Shown one piece after another: positions 25,654 through 34,362 of a DNA stretch of 64,000 nt. Positions within the stretch are counted from its first letter, which is position 1; the number at the start of each line of letters is the position of its first letter. This DNA is from Paenibacillus mellifer (lineage in GTDB: Bacteria > Bacillota > Bacilli > Paenibacillales > Paenibacillaceae). The stretch spans positions 1 through 64,000 of the forward strand of contig NZ_JALPRK010000003.1 of assembly GCF_023195895.1 (NCBI RefSeq), in the 5' to 3' direction. The position numbers and the translations under genes were made by a program. The notes under the pieces were generated by a model. It was not told where the DNA came from, did no database searches, and saw only the letters and a program-made list of their open reading frames with translations.

Positions 25654-27222
25654 TTATTCGGCCGGCTTTGTCCCTGCCTCTTTCTTGGAACCCTCGTTGA
25701 GGAATTCGGATTTATAGGCGGAAGGCAACATCCCCGTCGCCTGTTTGAATTTGCTAATAAAATAGTCCGTATTCGGATAACCGACCTGCAGCGCGATATC
25801 GGAAATTTTCATCGGAGTACGCTTTAACAGGCGTTTGGCCTCCTCGATTCGCTTCTCGTTCAGATATTCGTTAAAGGTTTTGCCCGTTTCTTTCTTGAAC
25901 ACCTGTCCCAAATAGGTCGGATTCATATGGAACTTCTTGGCGAGGGTTTGCAGCTTCAGTTTGCTGCGGAATTCCTCGTCCACGTACTTAATGACCTGGA
26001 ACATCGTGTTATTTTTGTTCTTCTGCCGTAATCCGGCGAGCAGCAGTGCGGCCTCCCGGCTCAGCTTGTGCAAATAGCGCTTCAACGCCGGGTAGTCGCT
26101 TATGCCGCCCGGATTCCCTTCATTCTCTTGCATGTGAACCATAAAGCCGTCGGCGTCGCCGCCCGCTTTCTTGATCTTGCTGCATAATGTCAGCTCCAGA
26201 TTGCCTGCAAATACCCGAATGGATTCTACGCTCATCTGGCTGCAAGCGAGAGACCCAAAGGCTTCTTCCACCGCCGCCTCGGCAGCCCCGGGTTCGCCTT
26301 GCAACACAGCGCCAAGCAGCAGCTCGAATTTACCCCTAAGCGCATCCTCCGTATTCGGGGGCTGCGGGTGATGACAAGGCAAGAAAAAGCCGGTTTTTCC
26401 TTGCTCACGCTTCGCCTTGACGGTCTCCAGGGTTTGCAGGTACAACTCTCGAACGGAGCGAATGCCCTTCCCGACCTCGCTGACGGCAATAGCTACCGGC
26501 CGATCCAAATCGGAAAGCTTGCTGCTGATTGCCAGTCCAATCTCCTCAAGTCTTGGCGGCGACAGTTCGTCCGTCCGGACAATCACCCCGACCCGGCCGA
26601 GGCCGTCGAGGAACAACCGCTCCGCATTCTGGGAGAAGAAGGTCGACACCTTTTGCTTCAAATCCGATGGATAAGCACCGGCGTCGATCAACATGCACAG
26701 CAGCTCCGGATCTCCCCCGAGCTGCAGAGCGGCAACTGCTTCCTGTTCCAGCCGTTCTCCTTCTTCCCCTTGAATCAACCGGTTCAGGATGTTATTCATA
26801 AACAACGACTGTTTACGCGACGAAGCCTGCTCCATTTCCTGCTCCTTCGCGATGGACTGCCCTAGACGATCAAGAATCGATTCGAATTCATCTTCATCAA
26901 TTGGCTTCAGCAAATACTCCGCAACCCGCTGCCGCATGGCCGTCAGCGCATAATTGAAATCGTCGTACCCGCTCAAGATGACGAACTTGGGCGGCTTCGG
27001 CAACAACCGTCTGCTCCGTTCAATGAGCTCCAAGCCGCTGATCACCGGCATATGAATATCGGTGACGACTAGATCCGGCCGAAGCTCCTGCATTTTGACC
27101 AGCGCCTCGGGACCATCCAGCGCTTCGCCGCATACTTGAAAGCCGTGCTTTTCCCAGTTCACCATAGTCCGAAGCCCTTCGAGCACCCAAGGCTCGTCAT
27201 CCACCAGAAGCACTTGCCGCAT
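25654..27222 (-). CDS. Response regulator with AraC-type DNA-binding domain (YesN-like), first copy
   Basis: A 522-residue regulator. The receiver has Asp8/Asp9 and Asp55 (VVTDIHMP). A middle domain of about 300 residues follows, and two helix-turn-helix motifs are at the end (LKLQTLAKKFHMNPTYLGQVFKK and SDIALQVGYPNTDYFISKFK). Opening gene of a three-gene signalling set. It shares its layout with the copy downstream of the kinase but the middle domains differ clearly, so this is not a recent duplication. Confidence 0.9.
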   Translation of the reverse strand: MRQVLLVDDEPWVLEGLRTMVNWEKHGFQVCGEALDGPEALVKMQELRPDLVVTDIHMPVISGLELIERSRRLLPKPPKFVILSGYDDFNYALTAMRQRVAEYLLKPIDEDEFESILDRLGQSIAKEQEMEQASSRKQSLFMNNILNRLIQGEEGERLEQEAVAALQLGGDPELLCMLIDAGAYPSDLKQKVSTFFSQNAERLFLDGLGRVGVIVRTDELSPPRLEEIGLAISSKLSDLDRPVAIAVSEVGKGIRSVRELYLQTLETVKAKREQGKTGFFLPCHHPQPPNTEDALRGKFELLLGAVLQGEPGAAEAAVEEAFGSLACSQMSVESIRVFAGNLELTLCSKIKKAGGDADGFMVHMQENEGNPGGISDYPALKRYLHKLSREAALLLAGLRQKNKNNTMFQVIKYVDEEFRSKLKLQTLAKKFHMNPTYLGQVFKKETGKTFNEYLNEKRIEEAKRLLKRTPMKISDIALQVGYPNTDYFISKFKQATGMLPSAYKSEFLNEGSKKEAGTKPAE

Positions 27223-27350
27223 GACCGCGATCCCTCCCCCTCACACAATTCCCTCTATTTATATCAATGCTTAAACTTAACATGTAAGCGTACTCATTTT
27301 TATGCTAGCACAATTTCTCCTTTCGTGGAAACTTAATTTATCCAGCAAAC

Positions 27351-27387
27351 AAAGGCAGCCCAGAGCGGTCTGCTCCGAACTGCCTTT
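27351..27387 (-). terminator. Terminator of the quinone-stress operon
   Basis: AAAGGCAG (27351-27358) pairs with CTGCCTTT (27380-27387), with an inner GAGC/GCTC pair. On the minus strand it is followed by TTTG-rich sequence. It separates the flavin reductase gene from the promoter of the response regulator gene. Confidence 0.65.
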
Positions 27388-27454
27388 CCTGAACCCGATA
27401 TATCACGGACTTCCTCACCTCTGTCGCCGCGGAGGGAATAACTTTCCCCAGAAC

Positions 27455-28066
27455 TTACCTTGGCCGCTCCAGTTCAAAAATATCCCCCAGCCGGGCGTAG
27501 CTATTCCCCGCCAAACGGCTGATCGGCTGTAAACCGTGGGGGTCGATCCGTCCGGACTCGTACAGCGCCTCATCGATGTGAAACCGAACCACCCGGCCGA
27601 TCAGCAAATCGACCGAAGGACTCTGCTCCGTTCCGCCTAAAGGGATGGATCGCTCCAATACGCACTCCATGCAGATCTTGGCCTCGGCGATCCCCGGGAC
27701 CGCAATCACTTCGCTGGCGATGGGCGTGAGGCCTGCCGCTTGTACCTCGCTTTCCTCCGGGGGGAGCGGCGCCGCCGTCTGGTTCAACTCGCGGATGTAC
27801 CCTTCATCGGCGATATGCACAACGAAGGCTTCTGCCGACGCGGCGTTCCGAGCTGTATCTTTCGGCACGCCGTCTTTCCGCTGGACCGCCACCGACACCA
27901 TCGGCGGATCGGCGGTCACGATATTGAAATAACTGAACGGTGCCGCATTCAGCACCCCCTCTGGCGACATTGTCGTCACCAGCGCGATGGGCCGCGGGAT
28001 GACGCTGCCAACCAGCAGCTTGTAATTGTCCCTCTCCGTTTGCTGCTCCGGGTTGATGGATATCAT
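27455..28066 (-). CDS. Flavin reductase-like (FMN-binding split barrel) protein
   Basis: A 203-residue member of the flavin reductase-like family, with RDNYKLLVGSVIPRPIALVTT at the N-terminus and NAAPFSYFNIV near 40-50, typical of FMN-binding proteins of this group. It is the last gene of a set with a hydrolase, a ring-cleaving dioxygenase and a nitroreductase, 22 bp after the hydrolase. In that setting it may reduce quinones or supply reduced flavin. The exact reaction is unknown. Confidence 0.82.
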   Translation of the reverse strand: MISINPEQQTERDNYKLLVGSVIPRPIALVTTMSPEGVLNAAPFSYFNIVTADPPMVSVAVQRKDGVPKDTARNAASAEAFVVHIADEGYIRELNQTAAPLPPEESEVQAAGLTPIASEVIAVPGIAEAKICMECVLERSIPLGGTEQSPSVDLLIGRVVRFHIDEALYESGRIDPHGLQPISRLAGNSYARLGDIFELERPR

Positions 28067-28088
28067 GACGGCGTCCTCCTTGAATATA

Positions 28089-28712
28089 TTAAATGTTCAA
28101 CAGATGCTTTCGATACCATTCCGCCGCAGCTTGAACTTCGGTTTCAGTCAACTGATGTCCGTAGGGCTCCCAATGCACATGCACCTGGGCTCCGGCCCCG
28201 CTGAGCAGCCCTTCCAGTTCCTCCGTTTCCTCCGGCCGGCACATCGCGTCATTCCGTCCCGCCCCGATAAAGACGGGAAGTCCCGCCATTTCCGGCAACG
28301 GAACGCCTCTACGCGGCACCATAGGGTGATGCAAAATCGCCCCGCTTAGCGCACCCGCATGATGGAACAGCAGGCTTGCCGCAATATTCGCTCCATTGGA
28401 ATAACCCACCGCGACGACGCGGCCCCGATCGAAGCCATATTGCTCGGACGCTTCATCCAGGAAATCATGGAGCTCCTTCGTGCGCAGCACCAGATCCTCC
28501 TCATCGAACACGCCCATCGCCAGCCGCCGAAAAAAACGCGGCATCCCATTTTCCAGGACGTTACCGCGAACACTTAGCACCGCCGACGTCGGAGAGATCA
28601 TCTCGGCCAACGGCAGCAGGTCCTGCTCCGTACCGCCTGTGCCGTGAAGGAGAAGCAGCGTTGGACCCGCTGCTTCTCCGCTGGCCGATCCCGGCTTAAA
28701 GATATGCCTCAT
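28089..28712 (-). CDS. mhqD: Alpha/beta hydrolase, MhqD-like carboxylesterase
   Basis: A 207-residue serine hydrolase of the phospholipase/carboxylesterase type. LLLHGTGG (21-28) is the oxyanion region, GYSNG holds the nucleophile Ser, and the His is in YGHQLT near the end. In Bacillus subtilis MhqD is induced by catechol and quinones with the MhqO dioxygenase. Here the stop overlaps the start context of the dioxygenase gene upstream by 4 bp, so both are made together. The symbol rests on context and similarity of type. Confidence 0.78.
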   Translation of the reverse strand: MRHIFKPGSASGEAAGPTLLLLHGTGGTEQDLLPLAEMISPTSAVLSVRGNVLENGMPRFFRRLAMGVFDEEDLVLRTKELHDFLDEASEQYGFDRGRVVAVGYSNGANIAASLLFHHAGALSGAILHHPMVPRRGVPLPEMAGLPVFIGAGRNDAMCRPEETEELEGLLSGAGAQVHVHWEPYGHQLTETEVQAAAEWYRKHLLNI

Positions 28713-29662
28713 CCCTGTAAATCCTCCTTCAGCACCCGGACTTCAAACGGGGTCAGATTTTGTTCGATCGCTTCGCGATGCGGCTCATACCAGGCCGGTA
28801 ACATCAGCTTTTCGCCCAAATGCTCCGGCGTTTCATCATTGGCGAACCCCGGCGGATTGGTAGCAATCTCGAACAAGATGCCGCCTTCTTCACGGAAATA
28901 GACGGCGTGGAAGTACTGCCGGTCAACGATTTGCGTCGGATGATACCCGTGTTCAGCAACCCATGTTCTCCATTCCTCGTGTTCAGTTAAATCCCGGGCT
29001 CTCCAGGCGATATGATGAACCGTTCCGGCGCCCCCCGCTCCGTATTCCATCGGTTTCACGTTCACGTCAATCACATCGCCAAGATCGCCTTCCGCTTTAA
29101 AACGGGCGTAGTCACCGTCCTCACCGAGCTTCTTCAAGCCCATGACGGTTTCGAGCAGCTTGGCGGTTTTCTCCGGGGCGACGCTGTAGAGCACCGCACC
29201 GCCGAATCCTTTGATCGCCTTGTCGACCGGGACGCCGCCAAATGCCCAGGTGCTCTGCAGGCCGGCCTCACGTTCCACCAACTCCAGCTGCAATCCGTCC
29301 TTGTCGCGGAAATGCAGATACGTCTCACCGAAACGACTCGCCTCGGTGGTGGAGATGCCGAATTGACGCAGCCGCTCCTGCCAGAAAGTGAAGGCGCCAA
29401 CCGGAATCGCGAAAGTGGTAATCCCCACCTGACCGGCTCCAACCCGTCCGCGACGGGCCCCGGGTGTAGGGAAGAAGGTCATGATCGTCCCCGGATTTCC
29501 GTCTTCGTCACCGAAGTAGAGATGATACACTTCCGGCGCATCGAAGTTGATCGTCTTTTTAACCAGCCGGAGTCCCAGCACCCCTGCGTAAAAATCAACG
29601 TTAGCCTGCGGATCGGTAGCAAATGCAGTAATATGATGAATTCCTGAAGTTGGATGGACCAT
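28709..29662 (-). CDS. mhqO: Ring-cleaving dioxygenase of the VOC superfamily, MhqO-like
   Basis: A 317-residue protein with two vicinal-oxygen-chelate modules. The first starts at IHHITAFATDPQANVDFY, where the His is a metal ligand, and the second has VHHIAWRARD near 215-224. The Glu in GGILFEIATNPPG completes the metal site. Members open hydroquinone or catechol rings in quinone detoxification. It lies between the nitroreductase and the hydrolase in an MhqR-type operon. The same family is often annotated simply as glyoxalase. Confidence 0.85.
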   Translation of the reverse strand: MVHPTSGIHHITAFATDPQANVDFYAGVLGLRLVKKTINFDAPEVYHLYFGDEDGNPGTIMTFFPTPGARRGRVGAGQVGITTFAIPVGAFTFWQERLRQFGISTTEASRFGETYLHFRDKDGLQLELVEREAGLQSTWAFGGVPVDKAIKGFGGAVLYSVAPEKTAKLLETVMGLKKLGEDGDYARFKAEGDLGDVIDVNVKPMEYGAGGAGTVHHIAWRARDLTEHEEWRTWVAEHGYHPTQIVDRQYFHAVYFREEGGILFEIATNPPGFANDETPEHLGEKLMLPAWYEPHREAIEQNLTPFEVRVLKEDLQG

Positions 29663-29694
29663 GTGTAACTCCTCCTTATTTTTGGGAAGTAAGC

Positions 29695-30333
29695 TCAGAA
29701 TCGGTTAAAGCTGACGAATTCACCAACGGGTTTACGGTAGCCGCGCGGGCGGAAGCTGGAGGTATCCTCCTTGCCGATCGCGATCAGCATCACCGGCTCG
29801 TAATTGTCCGGGACGTTAAGCAACCGGCGTATCGCCTCGGGATCAAACCCGATCATCGGGCACGTGTCCCAGCCGCGGTCTTTGGCGACGAGCATCATCT
29901 GCATCGCCGACAGGCTGGCGCTGCGGACCGCTTCTTCCCGCATGAACCCCTCGCCTCGGTTCTCATAGAAACCGATCGTGTCGGACACAAGCTGGTCGTA
30001 CTCCTGCTTGCTGAGCACTCCCAAATTCAGCATCCCTTCGTTCATCGCTCCGGCATCCTTATGGGCATCCCGTTTACCCAGCACCAAGATTACCGCCGAA
30101 GCCGTCCGGACTTTGTATTGCTTGGCCGCGGCCTCATACACTTGTTCCTTCAATTCGGGGTCTTTGACCACCACATAGTGGGTATGCTGCAAATTAAACG
30201 CCGAGGGCGCGAATTTCGTGAGATTGAAGATTTCTTCCAGTTCCTTGTCTTGGATTTCCACGCCAGGGATAAATTTATTCGCCGAACGGCGGGATTTAAT
30301 AATGGTAGTAAAATCATGTTCATTCGAGTTCAT
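29695..30333 (-). CDS. mhqN: Nitroreductase family protein, MhqN-like
   Basis: A 212-residue FMN-dependent nitroreductase. IIKSRRSANKF near 10-20 is the FMN-phosphate site and TCPMIGFDPEAIRRLLNVP the C-terminal signature. Proteins of this type reduce quinones and nitro compounds with NAD(P)H. It follows the DoxX-like gene by 47 bp and precedes the dioxygenase gene, matching the known mhqNOP association in Bacillus subtilis. Confidence 0.85.
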   Translation of the reverse strand: MNSNEHDFTTIIKSRRSANKFIPGVEIQDKELEEIFNLTKFAPSAFNLQHTHYVVVKDPELKEQVYEAAAKQYKVRTASAVILVLGKRDAHKDAGAMNEGMLNLGVLSKQEYDQLVSDTIGFYENRGEGFMREEAVRSASLSAMQMMLVAKDRGWDTCPMIGFDPEAIRRLLNVPDNYEPVMLIAIGKEDTSSFRPRGYRKPVGEFVSFNRF

Positions 30334-30380
30334 GACTAGGGCTCCTCCCAGATTAGAAAATAGACATTAAGCGACGAAGA

Positions 30381-30611
30381 TCAAAGCAATGCCCCTGCGC
30401 CAGATAAGATCAACCCAACCGAAACGGCGATCAGCAGCAGATTGTATTCGTACCCGCCTGCGGTCGACCAGAACCCGTTCTTGGCGTGTACGGAAGCGAT
30501 TGCCACGATCATCGTAAGGATCAGAATCGCCGCCCCAAACAGCGTGAACAATCCCGCTGCCACTAGCAATCCTCCGCCGAATTCGGCGAGACCGGCCAAT
30601 GCCAATGTCAT
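30381..30611 (-). CDS. DoxX-family membrane protein, short form lacking the N-terminal third
   Basis: A 76-residue hydrophobic protein. It begins at LAGLAEFGGGLLVAAGLFT, which in ordinary DoxX/MhqP proteins of about 130 residues is an internal block. About 50 residues with the first membrane segment and a half are missing. A good ribosome binding site (AAAAGGAGTCAAG) stands before this ATG, and no upstream frame supplies the missing part. So either an internal deletion joined the old leader to the middle of the gene, or this is a naturally short form. It heads the quinone-stress operon behind an MhqR-type palindrome. Confidence 0.65.
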   Translation of the reverse strand: MTLALAGLAEFGGGLLVAAGLFTLFGAAILILTMIVAIASVHAKNGFWSTAGGYEYNLLLIAVSVGLILSGAGALL

Positions 30612-30644
30612 GTTCTTGACTCCTTTTATATGTGAATTTAGAGA

Positions 30645-30660
30645 ATCTTTATATTAAGAT
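30645..30660. promoter_or_regulatory. Candidate MhqR operator before the doxX operon
   Basis: ATCTTTATATTAAGAT is a near-palindrome, 34 bp before the DoxX-like ATG. Read in reverse it matches the palindrome before the MhqR gene at 14 of 16 positions, so both are likely sites of the same regulator. Confidence 0.6.
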
Positions 30661-30766
30661 ATTAGAGCTGGAAAAACGTCCTGCAACGCCTTTCCCGCCG
30701 CCTATCGGACTTCGGTAGAGTCAAATCGGGTTTCTCACTTCTTTCCGGAAGCTTGAAGCCCTGCCG

Positions 30767-31216
30767 CTACTTGAAGCCTTCCTGTGCGGATTTACCCAGC
30801 TTCTTCAGCAGCATCGCGGCGATCTCCTTCTCTTCCGGAGTAAGACCGCTAACCGCTTCCTCGATGAGGCGGGCATGCTGCGGGAACACCACTTCAATGA
30901 ACTGGCGTCCTTGCTCGGTGATTTCCGCGTACACTAACCGCCGGTCTTCCGGGCAGTCCTGACGGGTCACGTACCCTTTCTTCTCCAGCTTATCCACGAC
31001 ATATGTAATGTTGCCGCTGCTCATCAGCACCTTGCTGCCGATTTGTTGAATCGGTTGTCTGCCCTTATGATACAACAGATCCAGTACGCCGAATTCAGTC
31101 CGGGTTAATCCGTATTGCCGAATCCCCTTGTCGCTGTGCGCATGAACCCACTCGCTAGCCCGAGACAATACGACGAACAGATGCAGCGCTTCGTCACTCT
31201 TCGCATGTTCCGTCAT
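30767..31216 (-). CDS. mhqR: MarR-family regulator, MhqR-like
   Basis: A 149-residue winged-helix regulator. ATG at 31216 is preferred over a GTG three codons earlier, because GGGAGG touches that GTG but is 8 bp from the ATG. The DNA-binding part is LTRTEFGVLDLLYHKGRQPIQQIGSKVLMSSGNITYVVDKLEKKGYV (helix-turn-helix and wing, residues about 40-90, given here only as landmark LMSSGNITYVVDKLEKKG). MhqR represses quinone-detoxification genes and itself, and is released by quinones. Its gene precedes the operon in the same direction, 155 bp away, with matching palindromes before both. Confidence 0.82.
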   Translation of the reverse strand: MTEHAKSDEALHLFVVLSRASEWVHAHSDKGIRQYGLTRTEFGVLDLLYHKGRQPIQQIGSKVLMSSGNITYVVDKLEKKGYVTRQDCPEDRRLVYAEITEQGRQFIEVVFPQHARLIEEAVSGLTPEEKEIAAMLLKKLGKSAQEGFK

Positions 31217-31301
31217 ATCACTCACCTCCCTGCCCTCTCCAGAGTATGCAATAGGTTATAGGTTAACCCTAAATGCCCTTTGCAACTCTCAACTTCATTT
31301 G

Positions 31302-31315
31302 TCTTAATATTAAGA
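31302..31315. promoter_or_regulatory. Candidate MhqR operator before mhqR
   Basis: TCTTAATATTAAGA is a perfect 14-bp palindrome 86 bp before the mhqR ATG. A related half-site, ATCAAGATAA, follows at 31324. The same palindrome, slightly changed, stands before the doxX operon. Confidence 0.6.
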
Positions 31316-31351
31316 TAAATTATATCAAGATAAATGTCAACTCTCCTCCAT

Positions 31352-31390
31352 AAAAAAACAGCCCCCGTTTAGATTAACCGGATGGCCGTT
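31352..31390 (-). terminator. Terminator after the small heme-copper-like gene
   Basis: On the minus strand ACGGCC...CCGGTT pairs with AACGGGGGCTGT with some wobble pairs, then seven T residues (complement of 31352-31358). It lies 22 bp past the stop at 31413. Confidence 0.5.
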
Positions 31391-31412
31391 AATTATACTC
31401 ACTTGCTGCAAT

Positions 31413-31802
31413 CTACTTTTTGCCGCGAGCCGACGCGCTGGTCCGTACGTTCGTCAGGACATTGACCGCAAATACGATGACGCTGATCACAACAAGCGTA
31501 CCACCAATCGCCACCAATGGCTCCAACTGTTCCGAACCGGTCAATACCAGCGACAAGCTGATCATCATGACCGGAAGTCCGATGGAGTACGTCCAGAACT
31601 GGATTTTACTCAGCAGGCTCTCCCCTGCTCCTGGAAACAACACATAAATCACGCCGGCCAGTGCAAAGGATGCCCAACCCAGTAAATTCACATGGGCATG
31701 CACGCCCGCTAAGGTATAGTCATGTTGCATGGACATGTACATGCCTAGCAATACACCGATGACAAAATAAACGACCGAAACCTTCAGATACGTAATCCCC
31801 AT
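31413..31802 (-). CDS. Small membrane protein resembling a fragment of heme-copper oxidase subunit I
   Basis: A 129-residue protein with four predicted membrane segments. Start at 31802 behind GGAGGGGGCG. The stretch MQHDYTLAGVHAHVNLLGWA near 30-49 contains His residues in the pattern seen in subunit I of NorB/cytochrome oxidase-like proteins, where they bind haem. Proteins of this size are often labelled cytochrome-c oxidase in Bacilli but lack the binuclear centre. The function is unknown. It stands alone between the helicase and mhqR. Confidence 0.55.
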   Translation of the reverse strand: MGITYLKVSVVYFVIGVLLGMYMSMQHDYTLAGVHAHVNLLGWASFALAGVIYVLFPGAGESLLSKIQFWTYSIGLPVMMISLSLVLTGSEQLEPLVAIGGTLVVISVIVFAVNVLTNVRTSASARGKK

Positions 31803-31884
31803 ACCCGACGCCCCCTCCAATAGGAACAAGTTATCCTTACATGTTCAAAATATGTCACAATGGAAGGGAATATTCGAAGAGGTT

Positions 31885-34227
31885 CTAGCGCCATTCCTCC
31901 GGCAGCAACCGCTTGTAATGCGACTGAAGGTAACGGTCGTCGATCAAGGCGAGCCGACCACGGTCGGTCTCCGAGCGAATCAGGCGCCCGCCGGCCTGGA
32001 GCACCTTATTCATGCCAGGGAATACGTAAGCATAATCAAAGCCGTTTCGTCCGGACGCCTGGAAGTAGTCGCGGATCAAATTGCGCTCCGGACCGATTTG
32101 CGGCAACCCGACGCCTACGATCGCTACCCCTGTCAGCCGATCGCCCACCAGGTCGATCCCCTCCGAGAAGAGGCCGCCCAACACGGCAAAAGCGATGAAG
32201 GTCCGACCCGGAGCCGGATTAGGCACAAAAGCGGCCAAAAACTGCTCCCGGTCCTCTTCCGTCATCCCGGATTGTTGCAGGAGCAGCTCCGTGCCTTCTT
32301 CCGCGACGGCGGCAAAATCCTCGTAAATCATGTTCATATAAGCGTAAGAGGGGAAGAAGAACAGATAATTCCCCGGCCGGTCACGAGTCACTTCCTGCAA
32401 AGCGCGAACCAGAGGACCGCGGGTTTGCTCCCGGTCCTGATACCTTGTCGAAAGCGGCAGCACAACTACCTCCAGTTGATCGCGGGAGAACGGCGAGGAG
32501 AGCGATACCGTATAATCATCCGGCCCTGCCCCCAACATATCGCGGTAATAAGCCATCGGCGATAACGTCGCCGAGAAATATATGCTCGAGCGGAACCCCT
32601 TGCCCATCTCCTGCAGCAAATGAGAAGGATCCAGGCAAAACAACTTAATCCGCACGTCCTCCCGAGTGACCTCCGTGTAGGTCACGAAGCGCTCGTCGTA
32701 CAGATTGCCGATCCGACCAAAGTGAAGGGCATCGAAATAACTCTGGAGCAGCAGCTCCCGCGCGTCTGCTTCCAGCCCCACCGGGGAGCCGGTCTGCCCC
32801 GCCGCGGACGGTTCGAGGGCCAACTCCCGCTCCGCCGCTTCGGCGAAAGCTTCCACCCGCTCCAGCAACAGCTCCGGTGCCGCTAGATCGACCTGGAACG
32901 ACGAACCTTCGGCCAACTTCTTCAGCTCGATAAATAAGGCCTTAACGGCTTTGGCTGCTTTTGCAACGGACGGGTTCTTCTCTTTATACGCTCGCTGCAG
33001 CGCCAGGAAACCGGACTTCCGCAGTTCGGCGGAATACATCTCCCTCGCCCGGTCGACTAAGTTATGGGCCTCGTCAATCAGCAAAGCGGTCTCCTTCTTC
33101 TGCTCCGCGAACATACGTTGCAGGGACACTTTGGGATCAAACACATAATTGTAATCACAAATGGTGACATCCGCGGCGTATGACAAATCCAATGAAAACT
33201 CAAATGGGCACACCCGATGCTTGCGGGCGTACGCCTCGATCACCGGGCGAGTGAGCTGTTTCTCGTTCGCCAAGATATCCAGGATGGCCCCATTGATCCG
33301 GTCGAAGTAACCATCGGCATAGATACAGTCGTCTTTGTTGCAGCGGACTTCTTCGCTGAAGCAGATTTTCTCTTTAGCCGTTAGGGTCACCACCCAAGCT
33401 TGCAGCCCCTGCGCTTCCATCAATGCGAAGGCGTTCTCCGCGGCGGTTCGGGTAATCGTCTTGGCCGTGAGATAATAAAGCTGATTTAATTTACCTTCGC
33501 CCATTGCCTTGAGTGCCGGAAACGTGGTGGAAATCGTCTTGCCGATGCCGGTCGGCGCTTGGGCAAACAAACCCACCGCTTCCTCAATCGTCTTGTACAC
33601 CGCACCCGCCAGCTTCCGCTGCCCGGTCCGGTAACCCGGAAACGGAAACGCCAGCTCCGCGATGCTCCGGTTACGCTCGTACCGATGGTCGCGAAGCAGA
33701 CGGGCGTACGGAGCATATTGCCCTACGACGTCATGGATGAACGCCTCCAGTTCGTCCAACCCGGCCCGCGTCCGAAACTGCTTGCGCTCCCCCGTATCCA
33801 GCTGCACATAGGTCAGCTGGATTCCCATCTCGCGTTGTCCGTTCGCTTTAGCGTACATATAGGCGTAACACTTCGCTTGCGCCCAGTGCACGGGATACGT
33901 ATCTTCGCCGATCGCCGCCAGATCGCCGGCCGTCGATTTAATCTCGTCGATCGTCCACCCGCCGTCCCCACCCGTTAACAGCCCATCACAGCGCCCATCC
34001 ACGACGAAGAGGAGATCCCCGCATGGAATCTCCGCCTTCAAATACACTTCCTTCTGATCCCCTTCGCCGTATTGCTTCTGCACCATTTGATGCGCCTTCG
34101 TACCTTCCGTCAGCGAGACCGCTGAGCGGAAGCCGCTTTCCAAGCTGCCGTTGCGGAACACATACTCCACCAAAGGACGAACCGCGATATTTACCGTGGA
34201 CTCATTTGCCATTTTGCTATTTGCCAC
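31885..34227 (-). CDS. PD-(D/E)XK nuclease fused to an XPD/DinG-type Fe-S helicase
   Basis: A 780-residue protein starting at GTG 34227 behind AGGAGTATCGGCG. Residues 1-180 carry a RecB/Cas4-like nuclease core with His46, Asp81 (GRCDGLL) and Glu95-Ile-Lys97 (IDEIKST). From about 200 a superfamily-2 helicase follows: Walker A APTGIGKT (224-231), four Fe-S cysteines C289, C296, C301 and C340 in XPD-like spacing, DEAH at 385-388, and C-terminal motifs including QASGRNGFDYAYVFPG and GGRLIRSETDRG. It should unwind DNA and cut it, probably in repair. No defence-type partner genes are adjacent. Confidence 0.85.
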   Translation of the reverse strand: MANSKMANESTVNIAVRPLVEYVFRNGSLESGFRSAVSLTEGTKAHQMVQKQYGEGDQKEVYLKAEIPCGDLLFVVDGRCDGLLTGGDGGWTIDEIKSTAGDLAAIGEDTYPVHWAQAKCYAYMYAKANGQREMGIQLTYVQLDTGERKQFRTRAGLDELEAFIHDVVGQYAPYARLLRDHRYERNRSIAELAFPFPGYRTGQRKLAGAVYKTIEEAVGLFAQAPTGIGKTISTTFPALKAMGEGKLNQLYYLTAKTITRTAAENAFALMEAQGLQAWVVTLTAKEKICFSEEVRCNKDDCIYADGYFDRINGAILDILANEKQLTRPVIEAYARKHRVCPFEFSLDLSYAADVTICDYNYVFDPKVSLQRMFAEQKKETALLIDEAHNLVDRAREMYSAELRKSGFLALQRAYKEKNPSVAKAAKAVKALFIELKKLAEGSSFQVDLAAPELLLERVEAFAEAAERELALEPSAAGQTGSPVGLEADARELLLQSYFDALHFGRIGNLYDERFVTYTEVTREDVRIKLFCLDPSHLLQEMGKGFRSSIYFSATLSPMAYYRDMLGAGPDDYTVSLSSPFSRDQLEVVVLPLSTRYQDREQTRGPLVRALQEVTRDRPGNYLFFFPSYAYMNMIYEDFAAVAEEGTELLLQQSGMTEEDREQFLAAFVPNPAPGRTFIAFAVLGGLFSEGIDLVGDRLTGVAIVGVGLPQIGPERNLIRDYFQASGRNGFDYAYVFPGMNKVLQAGGRLIRSETDRGRLALIDDRYLQSHYKRLLPEEWR

Positions 34228-34362
34228 CGCCGATACTCCTAGAGAACATTTGTTCCATTAGTATACCATGACGAATGACAGATCGCCATGTACGGTGGCG
34301 TGGCCTGGATAAGCTTAACGACGGACGTGAATCTCCCGAAATTCGTCCTCCAATAGCTCCCG

